The notes under the pieces were generated by a model. It ran no database searches. It had not been told where the DNA came from and saw only the letters and a list, made by a program, of their open reading frames with translations. From positions 240,974 to 304,973 of the forward strand of contig NZ_SWAR01000001.1 in assembly GCF_006386545.1 (NCBI RefSeq): a DNA stretch of 64,000 bases. The letters run 5' to 3'. Below are positions 1 through 8,653 of the stretch, piece by piece. Position 1 is the first letter of the stretch, and each line of letters opens with the position of its first letter. The stretch is from Methylibium rhizosphaerae. Its GTDB lineage: Bacteria > Pseudomonadota > Gammaproteobacteria > Burkholderiales > Burkholderiaceae_C. Position numbers and translations under genes: made by a program.

Positions 1-830
1 CCCAGCGTGTTGACCAGCACGTTCAGGCGGCCGCGGTGGGCCATGCCGATCACGAATTCCTGCACGCCCTTTTCACCGCCGCGCTGCACCAGCTCGTCCA
101 TCGAGGCAATGAAGCTCTCGCCGCCTTCGAGCGAGAAGCGCTTCTGGCCGACGTACTTGGTGTGCAGGTAGCGCTCCAGGCCTTCGGCCGCGGTGAGGCG
201 GTCGAGGATGTGCTTCTTCTTCTCGGCGCTGAAGTTCGGCTTGCTGCGGCTGCTTTCGAGCTTTTCCTGCCACCAGCGCTTTTCCACCGGCTCGGTGATG
301 TGCATGAACTCGGCGCCGATGGTGCCGCAGTAGGTTTCACGCAGCGCCTGCAGGATCTCGCGCAGCGTCTGCTGCTCGGCCTTGGTGAAGTAGGTGTTCG
401 TGGCGCTGAACGTGATGTCCATGTCGGACTCGGTCAGGTCGTAGAACGCCGGCTCGAGTTCGGGGATCTTGGCGCGTTCCTGGCGCTTGAGGGGGTCGAG
501 GTCGGCCCAGCGGGCACCGAGCGAACGATAGGCAGCAATCAGGGACTGGACATGGACCTGCTTGCGGGCCACCGCCAGTTCGCTGGCGCTGGCGCGCACC
601 GCGAAGGCGTTGGCCTTGGCACGCTGCGCGAACGACTCGACGACCGGCGCATGGGCCACGTCGCGCGATTCCGTGCCGTCGACGGCCGGAACGTTCTGCA
701 GGGCATCGAAGTAGGCCCGCCAGTTGTCGGGGACCGAACCGGGGTTGTCGAGGTACGCCTCGTACAACTCTTCCACATAGGGCGCATTGCCCCCGAACAG
801 GTACGAGTTCGACCTGTATTGCTGCATCAT
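1..830 (-). CDS. sucA: 2-oxoglutarate dehydrogenase E1 component, N-terminal part (cut by window edge)
   Basis: This is the thiamine-diphosphate E1 subunit of the TCA-cycle 2-oxoglutarate dehydrogenase complex, which decarboxylates 2-oxoglutarate and passes the succinyl group to SucB lipoyl. About 276 N-terminal residues are visible of a family length near 950. The first residues carry the E1o N-terminal motif YLFGGNAPYVEELYEAYL, followed by DNWRAYFD; further on TYCGTIGAEFMHI, the RWWQEKLE block and FVIGMAHRGRLNVL are all typical of SucA. The start is one of two tandem ATG codons (830 or 827); the upstream GGTGA is a weak ribosome site. sucB and lpdA would be expected beyond position 1. The 243 bases between this start and soxZ presumably hold its promoter, but I see no convincing -10/-35 pair there. 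Confidence 0.95.
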   Translation of the reverse strand, partial: MMQQYRSNSYLFGGNAPYVEELYEAYLDNPGSVPDNWRAYFDALQNVPAVDGTESRDVAHAPVVESFAQRAKANAFAVRASASELAVARKQVHVQSLIAAYRSLGARWADLDPLKRQERAKIPELEPAFYDLTESDMDITFSATNTYFTKAEQQTLREILQALRETYCGTIGAEFMHITEPVEKRWWQEKLESSRSKPNFSAEKKKHILDRLTAAEGLERYLHTKYVGQKRFSLEGGESFIASMDELVQRGGEKGVQEFVIGMAHRGRLNVLVNTL

Positions 831-1073
831 CTTTCGCTCACCTTTTGCGCCGGTTTCCAGCGCTCATGTGGGTTGAACAACCTTCCGCGACACGGCTTGA
901 CCGGTTGGCGGATTGCGACCCGCCTTTACGGTTCCGAGAACCAGAAAAGGGGACGGGAAGGACCTACAGAGTCAGAGGCGCGACTCTAACACCGCCCCGG
1001 TTGCCTCACAAATGCGTGGAAACCGAGAGCGAGAACAGCTGCACGGCCCGCGGGCTCTGGCTTTGGCTCTGGC

Positions 1074-1385
1074 TCAGGCGATCGTCGCTTCGTCGCTGCG
1101 CTTGTCACCGCGGCTGTCGGTCCACGACACGCTGAGGCGGTCGCCCGCCTTGCCGCCCTTGAAGCTGAACTGCAGGTAGGGGTTCTTCGACACCGCGGCG
1201 CCCCACTGGGCGGCGAGCACGGTGCGGCCGGCATGCTGGACCAGCACCTCCTGGATGAACCAGGCCGGGATGGTCCGGCCGGCCGCGTCCTTGCGCTGGC
1301 CGCTTTCCATCTCGTGGGCCATCAGGATGCGCACGGTGGTCCTGTCGCCCTGCACTTGCGCGCGGATGCGCATCGGTTCTGCCAT
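1074..1385 (-). CDS. soxZ: Sulfur-oxidation carrier subunit SoxZ
   Basis: This 103-residue protein is the SoxZ half of the SoxYZ carrier, which holds sulfur intermediates on the SoxY cysteine during periplasmic thiosulfate oxidation. The family pattern is clear: an RIRAQVQGDRTTVRILMAHEME start, the IPAWFIQEV segment, then KNPYLQFSFKGGKAGDRLSVSW as in SoxZ beta strands. It has no signal peptide, as usual, because SoxZ is carried across the membrane with Tat-exported SoxY. It lies 17 bases downstream of soxY and must be co-transcribed with it. No soxXA, soxB or soxCD is present in the window, so the partners have to be encoded elsewhere or the pair serves another route. Confidence 0.93.
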   Translation of the reverse strand: MAEPMRIRAQVQGDRTTVRILMAHEMESGQRKDAAGRTIPAWFIQEVLVQHAGRTVLAAQWGAAVSKNPYLQFSFKGGKAGDRLSVSWTDSRGDKRSDEATIA

Positions 1386-1402
1386 GTTCGAGGGCCCGTC
1401 CT

Positions 1403-1855
1403 TCAGTTGCCGCAGCCGCCCAGCGTCACGGTGACCTGCTGCGCGGCGTAGTAGTACCGGTCGCCGACCTTCGCCAGGGCATAGACCTTCGAGGTTTCGG
1501 CCATCTTGATGTTGGTGGCGAGGTGGGCGTCGGTGCCTGACGGCAGCTCGAACACCGCCGCCAGCGCATTGGGATTCTTCTCGACCACGATGGCCAGCTG
1601 CGTGGTGCCGGGCAGCTGGCTGGCGGCGCTGACCCGCACGACCGCGCCGTTCTCTGCGATCTCGGGGGCCTGCAGCTGGACCTGCCGGCTCTCGGCCGCG
1701 GCCGCCGTGCCGCCCAGGGCCTTGACCACGGCGGCCAGCGACTGCGCCTCGAAGGCGGCCTGGTTCCAGGCGGCCCGGGCTGCCTGCGGCGAAAGGCCGG
1801 CCGCCGCGCCCAGCACCGCAGCGCCGGACTGCAACAGCTCGCGGCGGTTCGTCAT
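1403..1855 (-). CDS. soxY: Sulfur-oxidation carrier subunit SoxY (Tat-exported)
   Basis: This 150-residue precursor is SoxY, the subunit whose C-terminal swinging-arm cysteine carries the sulfur substrate. I chose the ATG at 1855 because it places a twin-arginine motif (NRRELLQ) at residues 3-9, followed by a hydrophobic, alanine-rich stretch ending near ARAAW; a start at 1906 would add an unlikely tail. The protein ends GGCGN, whereas the family consensus is GGCGG, so the carrier cysteine (C148) is present but the last residue differs. The gene follows the GGDEF-EAL gene after a gap of about 100 bases and precedes soxZ by 17 bases. Confidence 0.92.
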   Translation of the reverse strand: MTNRRELLQSGAAVLGAAAGLSPQAARAAWNQAAFEAQSLAAVVKALGGTAAAAESRQVQLQAPEIAENGAVVRVSAASQLPGTTQLAIVVEKNPNALAAVFELPSGTDAHLATNIKMAETSKVYALAKVGDRYYYAAQQVTVTLGGCGN

Positions 1856-1957
1856 GTGTGCTCCATCGGTTCGAGAAAATTGCATGCGGGAGCATGCGGG
1901 GCGCACTCTACGGCAAATGCGCAGGCCCCTCCCCGCCGGCCTTTGCCGCCGGCGCCG

Positions 1958-4387
1958 TCAGGCCAGCACCGCGCCCTGGGCAGCCCCTGCGTCGCGCCCC
2001 TGCAGCGACATCAGCCGCTCGAAGGCCTCGGGCGCCACCGCCGGCGAATAGAGGAAGCCCTGGAACTCGTCGCACCCCGCAGCCTCCAGGAAGCGGCGCT
2101 GCGCCTCGTTCTCCACCCCCTCGGCAATGACGGCCAGGCGCAGGGCCTTGCCCAGGTGGATGATGGCGTGGGCGATCCCGACGTCGCTCTCGTCGTCGGG
2201 CAGGCCGCTGATGAACGACCGGTCGATCTTGAGCTTGCGGATCGGGAAGCGCTTCAGGTAGCCCAGGCTGGAGTAGCCGGTGCCGAAGTCGTCGATCGCC
2301 AGGCACACGCCCAGCCGGGCCAGCGCGCTGAGGCGCTGCAACGCTTCGTCGGCATCGCGCAGCAGGATGGACTCGGTGAGCTCGAGCTCCAGGTATTCGG
2401 CGGGCAGCCCGGCACTGCCCAGCACGCCGGCCACCCGCTCGACGAAGTTGACCTGCTGGAACTGCAGCGCCGACACGTTGACCGACACGGTGATCGGCTG
2501 GCCGGCGCGGTACCACTGTGCGCCCTGCCGCACCGCCTCGGCCAGCACCCAGTCGCCCAGCGCCACGATGAAGCCGCTCTCCTCGGCCACCGGGATGAAC
2601 TGCGCAGGCGACATGTCGCCCATCACCGGATCGCGCCAGCGGATCAGTGCCTCGGCACCGATGATGCGGCCGCTCGCGAGCTCGACCTGCGGCTGGTAGT
2701 GCAGCTTGAACGCGTCGTTGGCAAGCGCCAGCCGCATCGCGTGGTCCAGCTTCATGCGCGACAGCAGGTCTACGTTCATCTGGGGCTTGTAGAAGCGGAA
2801 GCTGCCCCGGCCGCGTTCCTTCACCCGGTACATCGCGGTGTCGGCATGCTTGACCAGGTCGTCCAGCGTGACGCCGTCGTTCGGGTACATCGCCACCCCG
2901 ATGCTGCCGGTGACGGAGAAGTTCAGGTCGCCCAGCGCGAACGGCAGCGCCAGCGCTTCCAGCACCCGGCGGGCTGTCGACTCGGCGCCGCGCGCGTCTG
3001 CCTCGTGCAGCAGCATCACGAATTCGTCGCCGCCCAGCCGGGCCACGGTGTCCACCTCGCGAAGGCAGCCCTTGAGCCGCTCGGCCACTTCCATCAGCAC
3101 GCGGTCGCCGAAGTGGTGGCCCAGCGAGTCGTTGATGTGCTTGAAGCGGTCGAGGTCGAGGAACAGCAGCGCGAAGCTGCCGTTGTCGCGCCGGGCCAGC
3201 GCCAGCGCGAACTCGATGCGCTCGGTGAGCTTCAGCCGGTTGGGCAGGCCGGTCAGCGCGTCGGAATAGGCGAGCTGCTCGATGCGGCGCTGGTCATGCA
3301 GCTTGTCGGTCAGGTCGCGGAAGAAGCAGATGTAGTGCAGCGGTGCGCCGTGAGCATCCGGCACCCGCACGAAGGACACCTGGCCGGGCCGCGCCTCGCC
3401 GTCGGCGCGGCGGTGCCACAGCTCGCCGGCCCAGTAGCCCTGGGCCGCCAGCGCCTGTTCTGCCCGGGTGGTGCCGGCTTCGTCGGCCGGATCGTGGAAC
3501 AGCTCGTGCAGCCGCTGCCCGGCGACGCTGCGGCCCACCCCGCCCAGCAGCCGTTCGCAGCTCGGGTTGGCGGCCACGATGCGGCCATCGGCATCGGTCA
3601 CGAAGATCGCATCGAGGCTGGCCTCGAACACCTTGGAGGCCAGCTGCAGCCGCGACTCGTTGGCCAGGCGCTGGGTGATGTCGCGGAACGAATACACCCG
3701 GCCGATCGGGCGACCGCGCCCGTATTGCGGCAGCGTCACACGTTCGAGCACCTTGCCCGAGTGCAGCACCAGCACGTCGGTGGCCCTCAACAGCGGCGCG
3801 TTGTCGATGTCCAGCAACCGGCGGGTGTAGCTCGCCTCGTCGACCACGCCGCGGTGCATCCAGGCATAGATGGCCGCGTCATTGCGTTCGGTCAGCAGCT
3901 CCGGCGGCAGGCTCCACAGCGCGGCGAAATGCTGGTTGTATCCGCGGATGCCGCCGTCGAGGTCGGTCACCAGGATGCCGTCGGCGGTGCTCTCCAGCGT
4001 GGCCCGCAATTCGGCCACCAGCTTCTCGAGCTCGTCTTCGGCGCGGCGCTGTTCGCTCAGGTCGCGCACGCCGACCACATAGACGGCCTCGCCGGGCGCC
4101 ACCCACACGCGGCTGACGCGCCGCTCCACCTGCACCGTGCTGCCGTCGCGGCGGCGCACCAGCGTGTCCGACAGGATGCGGTCCGACACCCCGGCAGTCA
4201 CGTCCTCCCAGAAGAACAGGTCCTCGGGCGCCGCCGCGAGATCCACCACCGGCAGTCCGACCAGTTCGGCCGCCGGTGCGCCGAGCAGACGCGCCGCCGC
4301 CTCGTTGGCCGCAAGCAGCCGCAGCTCGTGCGGGTCGACGACCCACACCGCCTCGAGCATGCCCTCGATGAGGTTCTTCCACGACAT
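1958..4387 (-). CDS. PAS-PAS-PAS-GGDEF-EAL cyclic-di-GMP signalling protein
   Basis: This 809-residue protein probably makes or degrades cyclic-di-GMP. Reading from the N-terminus there are three PAS-type sensory domains (about 10-115, 120-245 and 250-370), a GGDEF domain (about 375-535) with an intact RLGGDEF active-site loop, and an EAL domain (about 545-795) with an intact EALIRW motif and the DDFGTGYSS loop. Both output domains therefore look catalytically competent, and sequence alone does not say which activity dominates. No membrane segment is evident, so it is probably cytosolic. The ATG at 4387 overlaps the stop of the upstream HD-GYP gene (TGATG), which implies translational coupling; a longer frame reaching 4549 lies inside that gene and has no support. 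Confidence 0.93.
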   Translation of the reverse strand: MSWKNLIEGMLEAVWVVDPHELRLLAANEAAARLLGAPAAELVGLPVVDLAAAPEDLFFWEDVTAGVSDRILSDTLVRRRDGSTVQVERRVSRVWVAPGEAVYVVGVRDLSEQRRAEDELEKLVAELRATLESTADGILVTDLDGGIRGYNQHFAALWSLPPELLTERNDAAIYAWMHRGVVDEASYTRRLLDIDNAPLLRATDVLVLHSGKVLERVTLPQYGRGRPIGRVYSFRDITQRLANESRLQLASKVFEASLDAIFVTDADGRIVAANPSCERLLGGVGRSVAGQRLHELFHDPADEAGTTRAEQALAAQGYWAGELWHRRADGEARPGQVSFVRVPDAHGAPLHYICFFRDLTDKLHDQRRIEQLAYSDALTGLPNRLKLTERIEFALALARRDNGSFALLFLDLDRFKHINDSLGHHFGDRVLMEVAERLKGCLREVDTVARLGGDEFVMLLHEADARGAESTARRVLEALALPFALGDLNFSVTGSIGVAMYPNDGVTLDDLVKHADTAMYRVKERGRGSFRFYKPQMNVDLLSRMKLDHAMRLALANDAFKLHYQPQVELASGRIIGAEALIRWRDPVMGDMSPAQFIPVAEESGFIVALGDWVLAEAVRQGAQWYRAGQPITVSVNVSALQFQQVNFVERVAGVLGSAGLPAEYLELELTESILLRDADEALQRLSALARLGVCLAIDDFGTGYSSLGYLKRFPIRKLKIDRSFISGLPDDESDVGIAHAIIHLGKALRLAVIAEGVENEAQRRFLEAAGCDEFQGFLYSPAVAPEAFERLMSLQGRDAGAAQGAVLA

Positions 4388-5724
4388 CACGCGGCCTCCG
4401 GCGGCGCCAGCTCGCGGGCACGCTCGAAGAAGTAGCTGATGCGAGGGCGCGGCGACAGGTAGTCGAGCGTCGCGCGGGGCAGCTGCTGCGGCTTGAGGCT
4501 GCGCCGCACGCCGAGTTCGGGCGTCTCCTCGAGATCGAGCACCAGGCACTCGGCACGCGGCACCCGCACGTCGTGCACCACCACCCGCGGCTTGAGCGGT
4601 CGCGCCGAGTTGACCGACACCACCAGGGCATAGCGGTCGTCGGTGAGCTGCACCACCGAGCCCGGCGGGTACACGCCCATCATCTTGATGAACGCACCCA
4701 GCATGGCGGCGTCGTAGCGCGCCTTCATCTGGGCAAAGATGTATGACAGCGCCTCGTGCGGCGTCATCGCCTGCGCGGGGCTGGGCGGGTTGCAGAGGTT
4801 GTCGTAGCGGTTGACCAGCGCAATGATGCGGCCGGCCTGGGTCATGCGGTCAGCCTTCGCCCGCTGCGGGAAGCCGGTGCCGTCGGCATGCTCGTGGTGC
4901 TGGCCGATCGCCAGCGTCGCGCCGGCGCTCAGGTTCATCTTGCGCGCCAGGTTCACGCCGTGGTTCACGTGCTCCTGGTAGAGGCGCGCCTGGGCCGCCG
5001 AGAAGGTGTCGTCCTTGTAGCGCACCCGGTCGGGCAACTCGATCTTGCCGATGTCGTGAAGCAGTGCGCCCACGCCGAGGTCCGCCAGCTCCTGGCCCTC
5101 CAGCCCCACCGCCTTGCCGAGCAGCAGCGAGGTCACCGTCACGTTCAGCGCATGGGTCGAGGCTCGGTCGCCGGCCCCTTCGGAGAGCAGCCGGATGCAG
5201 ATCTCGTCGGCGCAGGACATCCTGTTCAGGAAGCCGTCCACCAGAGCCTCGGACTGCTCGCGGGCGGTCTGCGGTTGTGCCGAGCACAGGTCGACCGCCT
5301 GCCTGTAGGCCTTCGCAGCCTCGGCGAACTGGCGCTCGCACTGCCGCAGGCTGGCCTGCTGGCTTTGCAGCAGCTCCCGCCGGGCGCGCAGGCCGGCTTC
5401 GCGTGCCTCGGCCTCGGCACGCGCCGCTTCGTTCGCCGCTTCGTTCGCCGCCTCGGTCACCGGCAGCGTGGCCATCGACGCCGGCTGCAGCGGCACCTCG
5501 GGGTCGCTGCGCTCGGGCGAGTAGCGCACGCGGGCCATGCCCAGCTCGCGGATGGTCGAGATCTGGTCGGCCGAGGCGATCTTGAAGCTGCTCAACGGGA
5601 ATGGATGCCCCATCCACCCGACGTCGAGGTGGACAAACATGCCGACGCGCAAGTGCGCCACATCGACATACTGCGGATCCGGTTTGGTCTTCATCCCTGA
5701 ACGGTCAACTCGACGGCGGCCCAT
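4387..5724 (-). CDS. HD-GYP domain cyclic-di-GMP phosphodiesterase with DUF3391 N-terminus
   Basis: Proteins of this type hydrolyse cyclic-di-GMP to GMP through a metal centre. The N-terminus (about 15-140) is a DUF3391-like region (VDVAHLRVGMFVHLDVGWMG) followed by a charged, alanine-rich helical stretch at about 85-150. The HD-GYP domain (about 170-360) shows the HDIGK metal motif and HHEHADGTGFP, matching the HHExxDGxGYP signature with F for Y. Length is about 435-445 residues. Two starts are possible: ATG 5724, with AAAAGG at good spacing, or ATG 5694, the eleventh residue. The stop overlaps the start of the PAS-GGDEF-EAL gene, so an HD-GYP hydrolase and a GGDEF/EAL enzyme are made from one message. 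Confidence 0.92.
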   Translation of the reverse strand: MGRRRVDRSGMKTKPDPQYVDVAHLRVGMFVHLDVGWMGHPFPLSSFKIASADQISTIRELGMARVRYSPERSDPEVPLQPASMATLPVTEAANEAANEAARAEAEAREAGLRARRELLQSQQASLRQCERQFAEAAKAYRQAVDLCSAQPQTAREQSEALVDGFLNRMSCADEICIRLLSEGAGDRASTHALNVTVTSLLLGKAVGLEGQELADLGVGALLHDIGKIELPDRVRYKDDTFSAAQARLYQEHVNHGVNLARKMNLSAGATLAIGQHHEHADGTGFPQRAKADRMTQAGRIIALVNRYDNLCNPPSPAQAMTPHEALSYIFAQMKARYDAAMLGAFIKMMGVYPPGSVVQLTDDRYALVVSVNSARPLKPRVVVHDVRVPRAECLVLDLEETPELGVRRSLKPQQLPRATLDYLSPRPRISYFFERARELAPPEAA

Positions 5725-5763
5725 GCGGGCCTTTTCGCTTCTCCAGCGGATATCGACACCGTT

Positions 5764-7185
5764 TCAGGCTTCTTGAGCACGCCGCAGGTGCAGGGAAAAG
5801 CAGGTGCCCGTGATCTCCGGCGCGCTGGCCACTGTGAGGCGCCCGCCCAGCCGTTCGCTGACCTCGCGGGCGATGGCCAGGCCCAGGCCGGAGCCGTCGT
5901 CATTGCGGCGGTCGGCCCGGTCGCCGCGCCAGAACGGCTCGAACACATGCGCCAGGTGCTCGGGCGGGATGCCCGGCCCGTCGTCATGCACGCCGATGTG
6001 CACGCCGGCGTCGTCCTGCTCGATGCGCAGCTCGATGTTGGGTCCGCCGTAGCGCAGCGCGTTGTCGAGCAGGTTGTTGACGATCTCTCCCAGCCACACC
6101 GGATGTGCCCATGCCAGGCAAGGCTGCGGCGGCGCTTCGAGGGCAATGTTGCGGCCCTCCCGCACCGCCTGGAGCACCAGCGGCTCGGCCGCGCTGCGCA
6201 GCACCGGCGTCACGTCGAGCACCTGCTGCGACTGCACGTCGGTGAGGGCTGCTTCGGCGCGCGCAAGGCGCAGCAGCTGCGCGATGAGCCGGGCCATGCG
6301 GTCGGTGGACAAGGCGAGCGCGTCGGTCAGCTGGCTCCAGCCGCCCGGCGGAAGGGCCTGCAGCTCATGCTGCAGCTCCTGCACCAGCACGCGCAGGCCG
6401 GCCACGGGCGTGCGCAACTGGTGGGCCGCGTCGGCCACGAAGCGGCGCTGGCCGTCGATCGATCGCCTCACGTTGCCCAGCAGCGTGTTGATGCGCTCGA
6501 TGAGCGGCAGGATCTCGCGCGGCACGGCCGCCAGCGGCAGCGGCCGCAGGTCGTGGGCGTCGCGCCGCTCCACCTCGCCGATCACCTCGCGCAGCGGTGC
6601 CACGCCGCGGCGGATGCCCCAGGCCAGCAGCACGAAGGTCAGCGTCCCGAGCGCCAGCGTCGGGCCGATCGCGCCCCACTGCACCTCGCGCACCAGCTGG
6701 GCGCGCTTGCGGGTCGTTTCCACCACCACCACGGTGACCAGCTGGTCGAGCATCGGCGAGGCCACCGTGACCAGGGCGCCGCGCACCGGCTCCTTCAGGT
6801 AGGTGGCGTCGAACAGCACCGTCTTGTCGAGGTTGCGGGTTCGAGCGGGCGGCATCGGCAGGTCGCCGGCGCCGGCCAGCACCTGCCCGTCCTCGTCCAC
6901 CACCATGAAGCTGTTGCGGTCGGCCACGTCCCAGGACATGAGCTCCAGCGTCTGGCGGCTGATCTGGATGCTGGGGCCCTGCTCGCCCCAGGTGACCTGC
7001 GTGGCAATGGCGCCGGCTTCGTCCTGCAGGGCGCGGTCGAAGGCCGCATTGCCCGCATAGCGGGCCACGACGTAGGCGCCGCCGGCGGCGACCGCCACGC
7101 CGAACAGCCACACCCACAGCAGCGGCGCGAGCAGCTGGCGCCGCAGGCTCGGCTGGCGGGGCGAATAGAAGTCGGGGACGGCCAA
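5764..7185 (-). CDS. Two-component sensor histidine kinase (QseC/TctE-like)
   Basis: This 473-residue membrane kinase has a first membrane segment at about 17-42, a periplasmic sensor region to about 165 and a second segment at about 172-190. A HAMP-like linker follows, then the dimerisation domain with the phospho-accepting histidine H255 in FVADAAHQLRTPV and an ATPase domain with NNLLDNALRYG, DDGPGIP and GSGLGLAIA boxes. The frame is the same as that of the upstream response regulator, whose TGA lies only a few bases before, so the start must be the TTG at 7185 or something further in; no ATG occurs until residue 83. The periplasmic region resembles TctE/QseC kinases, but the ligand is unknown. 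It acts with the regulator at 7189-7893. Confidence 0.93.
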   Translation of the reverse strand: MAVPDFYSPRQPSLRRQLLAPLLWVWLFGVAVAAGGAYVVARYAGNAAFDRALQDEAGAIATQVTWGEQGPSIQISRQTLELMSWDVADRNSFMVVDEDGQVLAGAGDLPMPPARTRNLDKTVLFDATYLKEPVRGALVTVASPMLDQLVTVVVVETTRKRAQLVREVQWGAIGPTLALGTLTFVLLAWGIRRGVAPLREVIGEVERRDAHDLRPLPLAAVPREILPLIERINTLLGNVRRSIDGQRRFVADAAHQLRTPVAGLRVLVQELQHELQALPPGGWSQLTDALALSTDRMARLIAQLLRLARAEAALTDVQSQQVLDVTPVLRSAAEPLVLQAVREGRNIALEAPPQPCLAWAHPVWLGEIVNNLLDNALRYGGPNIELRIEQDDAGVHIGVHDDGPGIPPEHLAHVFEPFWRGDRADRRNDDGSGLGLAIAREVSERLGGRLTVASAPEITGTCFSLHLRRAQEA

Positions 7186-7188
7186 GGT

Positions 7189-7893
7189 TCAGGGGTGGGC
7201 GTCGGCCGGCGCGGCGCCCGGCTCGGCAACTTCCATCACGTAGCCGAAGCCGCGCACCGTCTTGATGACGACGCCGAGTTCGCCAAACCGCTTGCGCAGC
7301 CGGTGCACATAGACCTCGACGGAGTTTTCGCTGAAGTCGGCCTCCCAGTTCGAGAGGGTCGAGACGATCAGCTCCTTGGGCACCACGCGGCCGGGCTTGG
7401 CCATCAGCATCTCGGTCAGCGCGAACTCGCGCGGCGACAGCCGCACACGCTCGCCGTTGCACCGCAGTTCCTTGTGCTGCAGGTCCATCGTGAGCGGCCC
7501 GAGCTGCAGGGTGTCGTCCACCCGGCCGTCGGAGCGGCGCTTGAGCGCCCGCAGGCGGGCCAGCAGCTCGGGGATGTCGAAGGGCTTGACCAGGTAGTCA
7601 TCGGCGCCTGCGTCGAGCCCCTGCACCCGGTCGCGCACGTCGTCGCGCGCGGTGAGCAGCAGCACCGGCAGCTTGGCACCCTGCTTGCGCCAGAAGCGCA
7701 GCACCTCCATGCCGTCGCGGCGCGGCAGGCCCAGGTCGAGCACGGCCATGTCGAACTGGCCGACCAGCCCTTCGGCACAGGCGGCCATGCCGTCGGCCAG
7801 CACGTCGACCTGCCAGCCTTCGCGCTGCAGCGCGCGCGCCACGCCCAGGCTCAACGCCGAGTCGTCTTCCACCAGCAACACCCGCACCGCCAT
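7189..7893 (-). CDS. OmpR/PhoB-family response regulator
   Basis: This 234-residue regulator has a receiver domain (1-120) with acidic pocket E9-D10-D11, phospho-acceptor D53 and K103, followed by a winged-helix DNA-binding domain (about 130-222) ending in the VYVHRLRKRF...TVRGFGY pattern of the OmpR/PhoB class. The ATG at 7893 has a near-perfect GGAGGTGA ribosome site; an upstream in-frame codon at 7932 does not. It is three bases upstream of its kinase. No structural target gene lies beside the pair, so what it controls is not evident. QseB and TctD are its closest recognisable relatives by sequence style. Confidence 0.94.
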   Translation of the reverse strand: MAVRVLLVEDDSALSLGVARALQREGWQVDVLADGMAACAEGLVGQFDMAVLDLGLPRRDGMEVLRFWRKQGAKLPVLLLTARDDVRDRVQGLDAGADDYLVKPFDIPELLARLRALKRRSDGRVDDTLQLGPLTMDLQHKELRCNGERVRLSPREFALTEMLMAKPGRVVPKELIVSTLSNWEADFSENSVEVYVHRLRKRFGELGVVIKTVRGFGYVMEVAEPGAAPADAHP

Positions 7894-7933
7894 CGTCACC
7901 TCCAGCGCGGAATTGTCGCCGTGCCGCGCCATG

Positions 7934-7960
7934 AAAAAGGCCGGCTCGAGGCCGGCCTTT
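7934..7960 (-). terminator. Rho-independent terminator of sodB
   Basis: A perfect 10-bp stem (AAAGGCCGGC at 7936-7945 against 7951-7960) with a 5-base loop is followed, on the minus strand, by a run of five T. It lies 19 bases after the sodB stop codon and 40 bases upstream of the response-regulator start, so it separates the two units. Confidence 0.9.
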
Positions 7961-7978
7961 CCCCAATAGCGTGTGCGA

Positions 7979-8560
7979 TCAGGCGAAGTTCTTCTCGGCG
8001 AAGTCCCAGTTCACGAGGCTCGTGAGGAAGGTCTCGACGAACTTCGGGCGGGCATTGCGGAAGTCGATGTAGTAGGCATGCTCCCACACGTCGATGGTGA
8101 GCAGCGGCTTGTCGGTGGTGGTCAGCGGCGTGGCGGCGTTGCTGGTGTTCACCAGGTCCACGGAGCCATCGGCCTTCTTGACCAGCCAGGTCCAGCCCGA
8201 ACCGAAGTTGCCCACGGCCGACTTGGTGAAGGCTTCCTTGAAGGCGGCATAGCTGCCGAACTTGGCATTGATGGCCGCGGCCAGCGCCCCCTTGGGCTCG
8301 CCGCCGCCCTGCGGCTTCATGCTGTTCCAGAAGAAGGTGTGGTTCCAGACCTGGGCGGAGTTGTTGAAGATGCCGCCGCTGGACTTCTTGATGATCTCTT
8401 CAAGGCCCAGGTTCTCGAACTCGGTGCCCTTGATGAGGTTGTTGAGGTTGGTGACGTAAGCCTGGTGATGCTTGCCGTAGTGGAAGTCGAAGGTTTCCTT
8501 CGAGATGTGCGGGGCGAGTGCGTCGGCCGCATACGGCAGGGGGGGCAGGGTGTGTTCCAT
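7979..8560 (-). CDS. sodB: Superoxide dismutase [Fe]
   Basis: This cytosolic 193-residue enzyme dismutates superoxide to oxygen and hydrogen peroxide. All four metal ligands are in place: H27 (FDFHYGKHH), H74 (QVWNHTFFW), D157 and H161 (DVWEHAYY). The [10 protein letters not shown] and GSGWTWLV segments, and the short N-terminus starting straight at LPPLPY, favour the iron type over the manganese type. The gene has its own promoter: on the minus strand a TACAAT -10 hexamer lies at 8611-8606, followed by a 15-bp palindrome at the expected transcription start and a GAGAGGAAG ribosome site. A strong terminator follows, so it is monocistronic. Confidence 0.97.
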   Translation of the reverse strand: MEHTLPPLPYAADALAPHISKETFDFHYGKHHQAYVTNLNNLIKGTEFENLGLEEIIKKSSGGIFNNSAQVWNHTFFWNSMKPQGGGEPKGALAAAINAKFGSYAAFKEAFTKSAVGNFGSGWTWLVKKADGSVDLVNTSNAATPLTTTDKPLLTIDVWEHAYYIDFRNARPKFVETFLTSLVNWDFAEKNFA

Positions 8561-8585
8561 GTCTTCTTCCTCTCGTGAGATGGGT

Positions 8586-8600
8586 GGTTCGAATCGAACC
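8586..8600. promoter_or_regulatory. Perfect 15-bp palindrome at the predicted sodB transcription start
   Basis: GGTTCGA and TCGAACC are exact reverse complements separated by one base. The element begins 6 bases downstream (minus strand) of the sodB -10 hexamer (TACAAT, 8611-8606), so it covers roughly +1 to +15 and is well placed to be a repressor operator. I do not recognise the regulator; it does not resemble a Fur box. Confidence 0.5.
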
Positions 8601-8653
8601 GGAGGATTGTAGGCAGGCGTGATGGCCCTGCCGTGCCTGCAGACTTGGGCGCC

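Noticed and set aside
831..1073. Gap between sucA and soxZ
   Set aside because: I looked for a promoter, a small RNA or a small gene and found no signal better than chance.
1856..4435. Very long open frame opposite the GGDEF-EAL gene
   Set aside because: It is the antisense of a clear PAS-GGDEF-EAL coding sequence; the translation is His/Arg/Ala-rich low-information sequence typical of GC-rich shadows.
5773..8025. 750-codon open frame opposite the histidine kinase and response regulator
   Set aside because: Antisense shadow of two well-supported genes with no recognisable domain.
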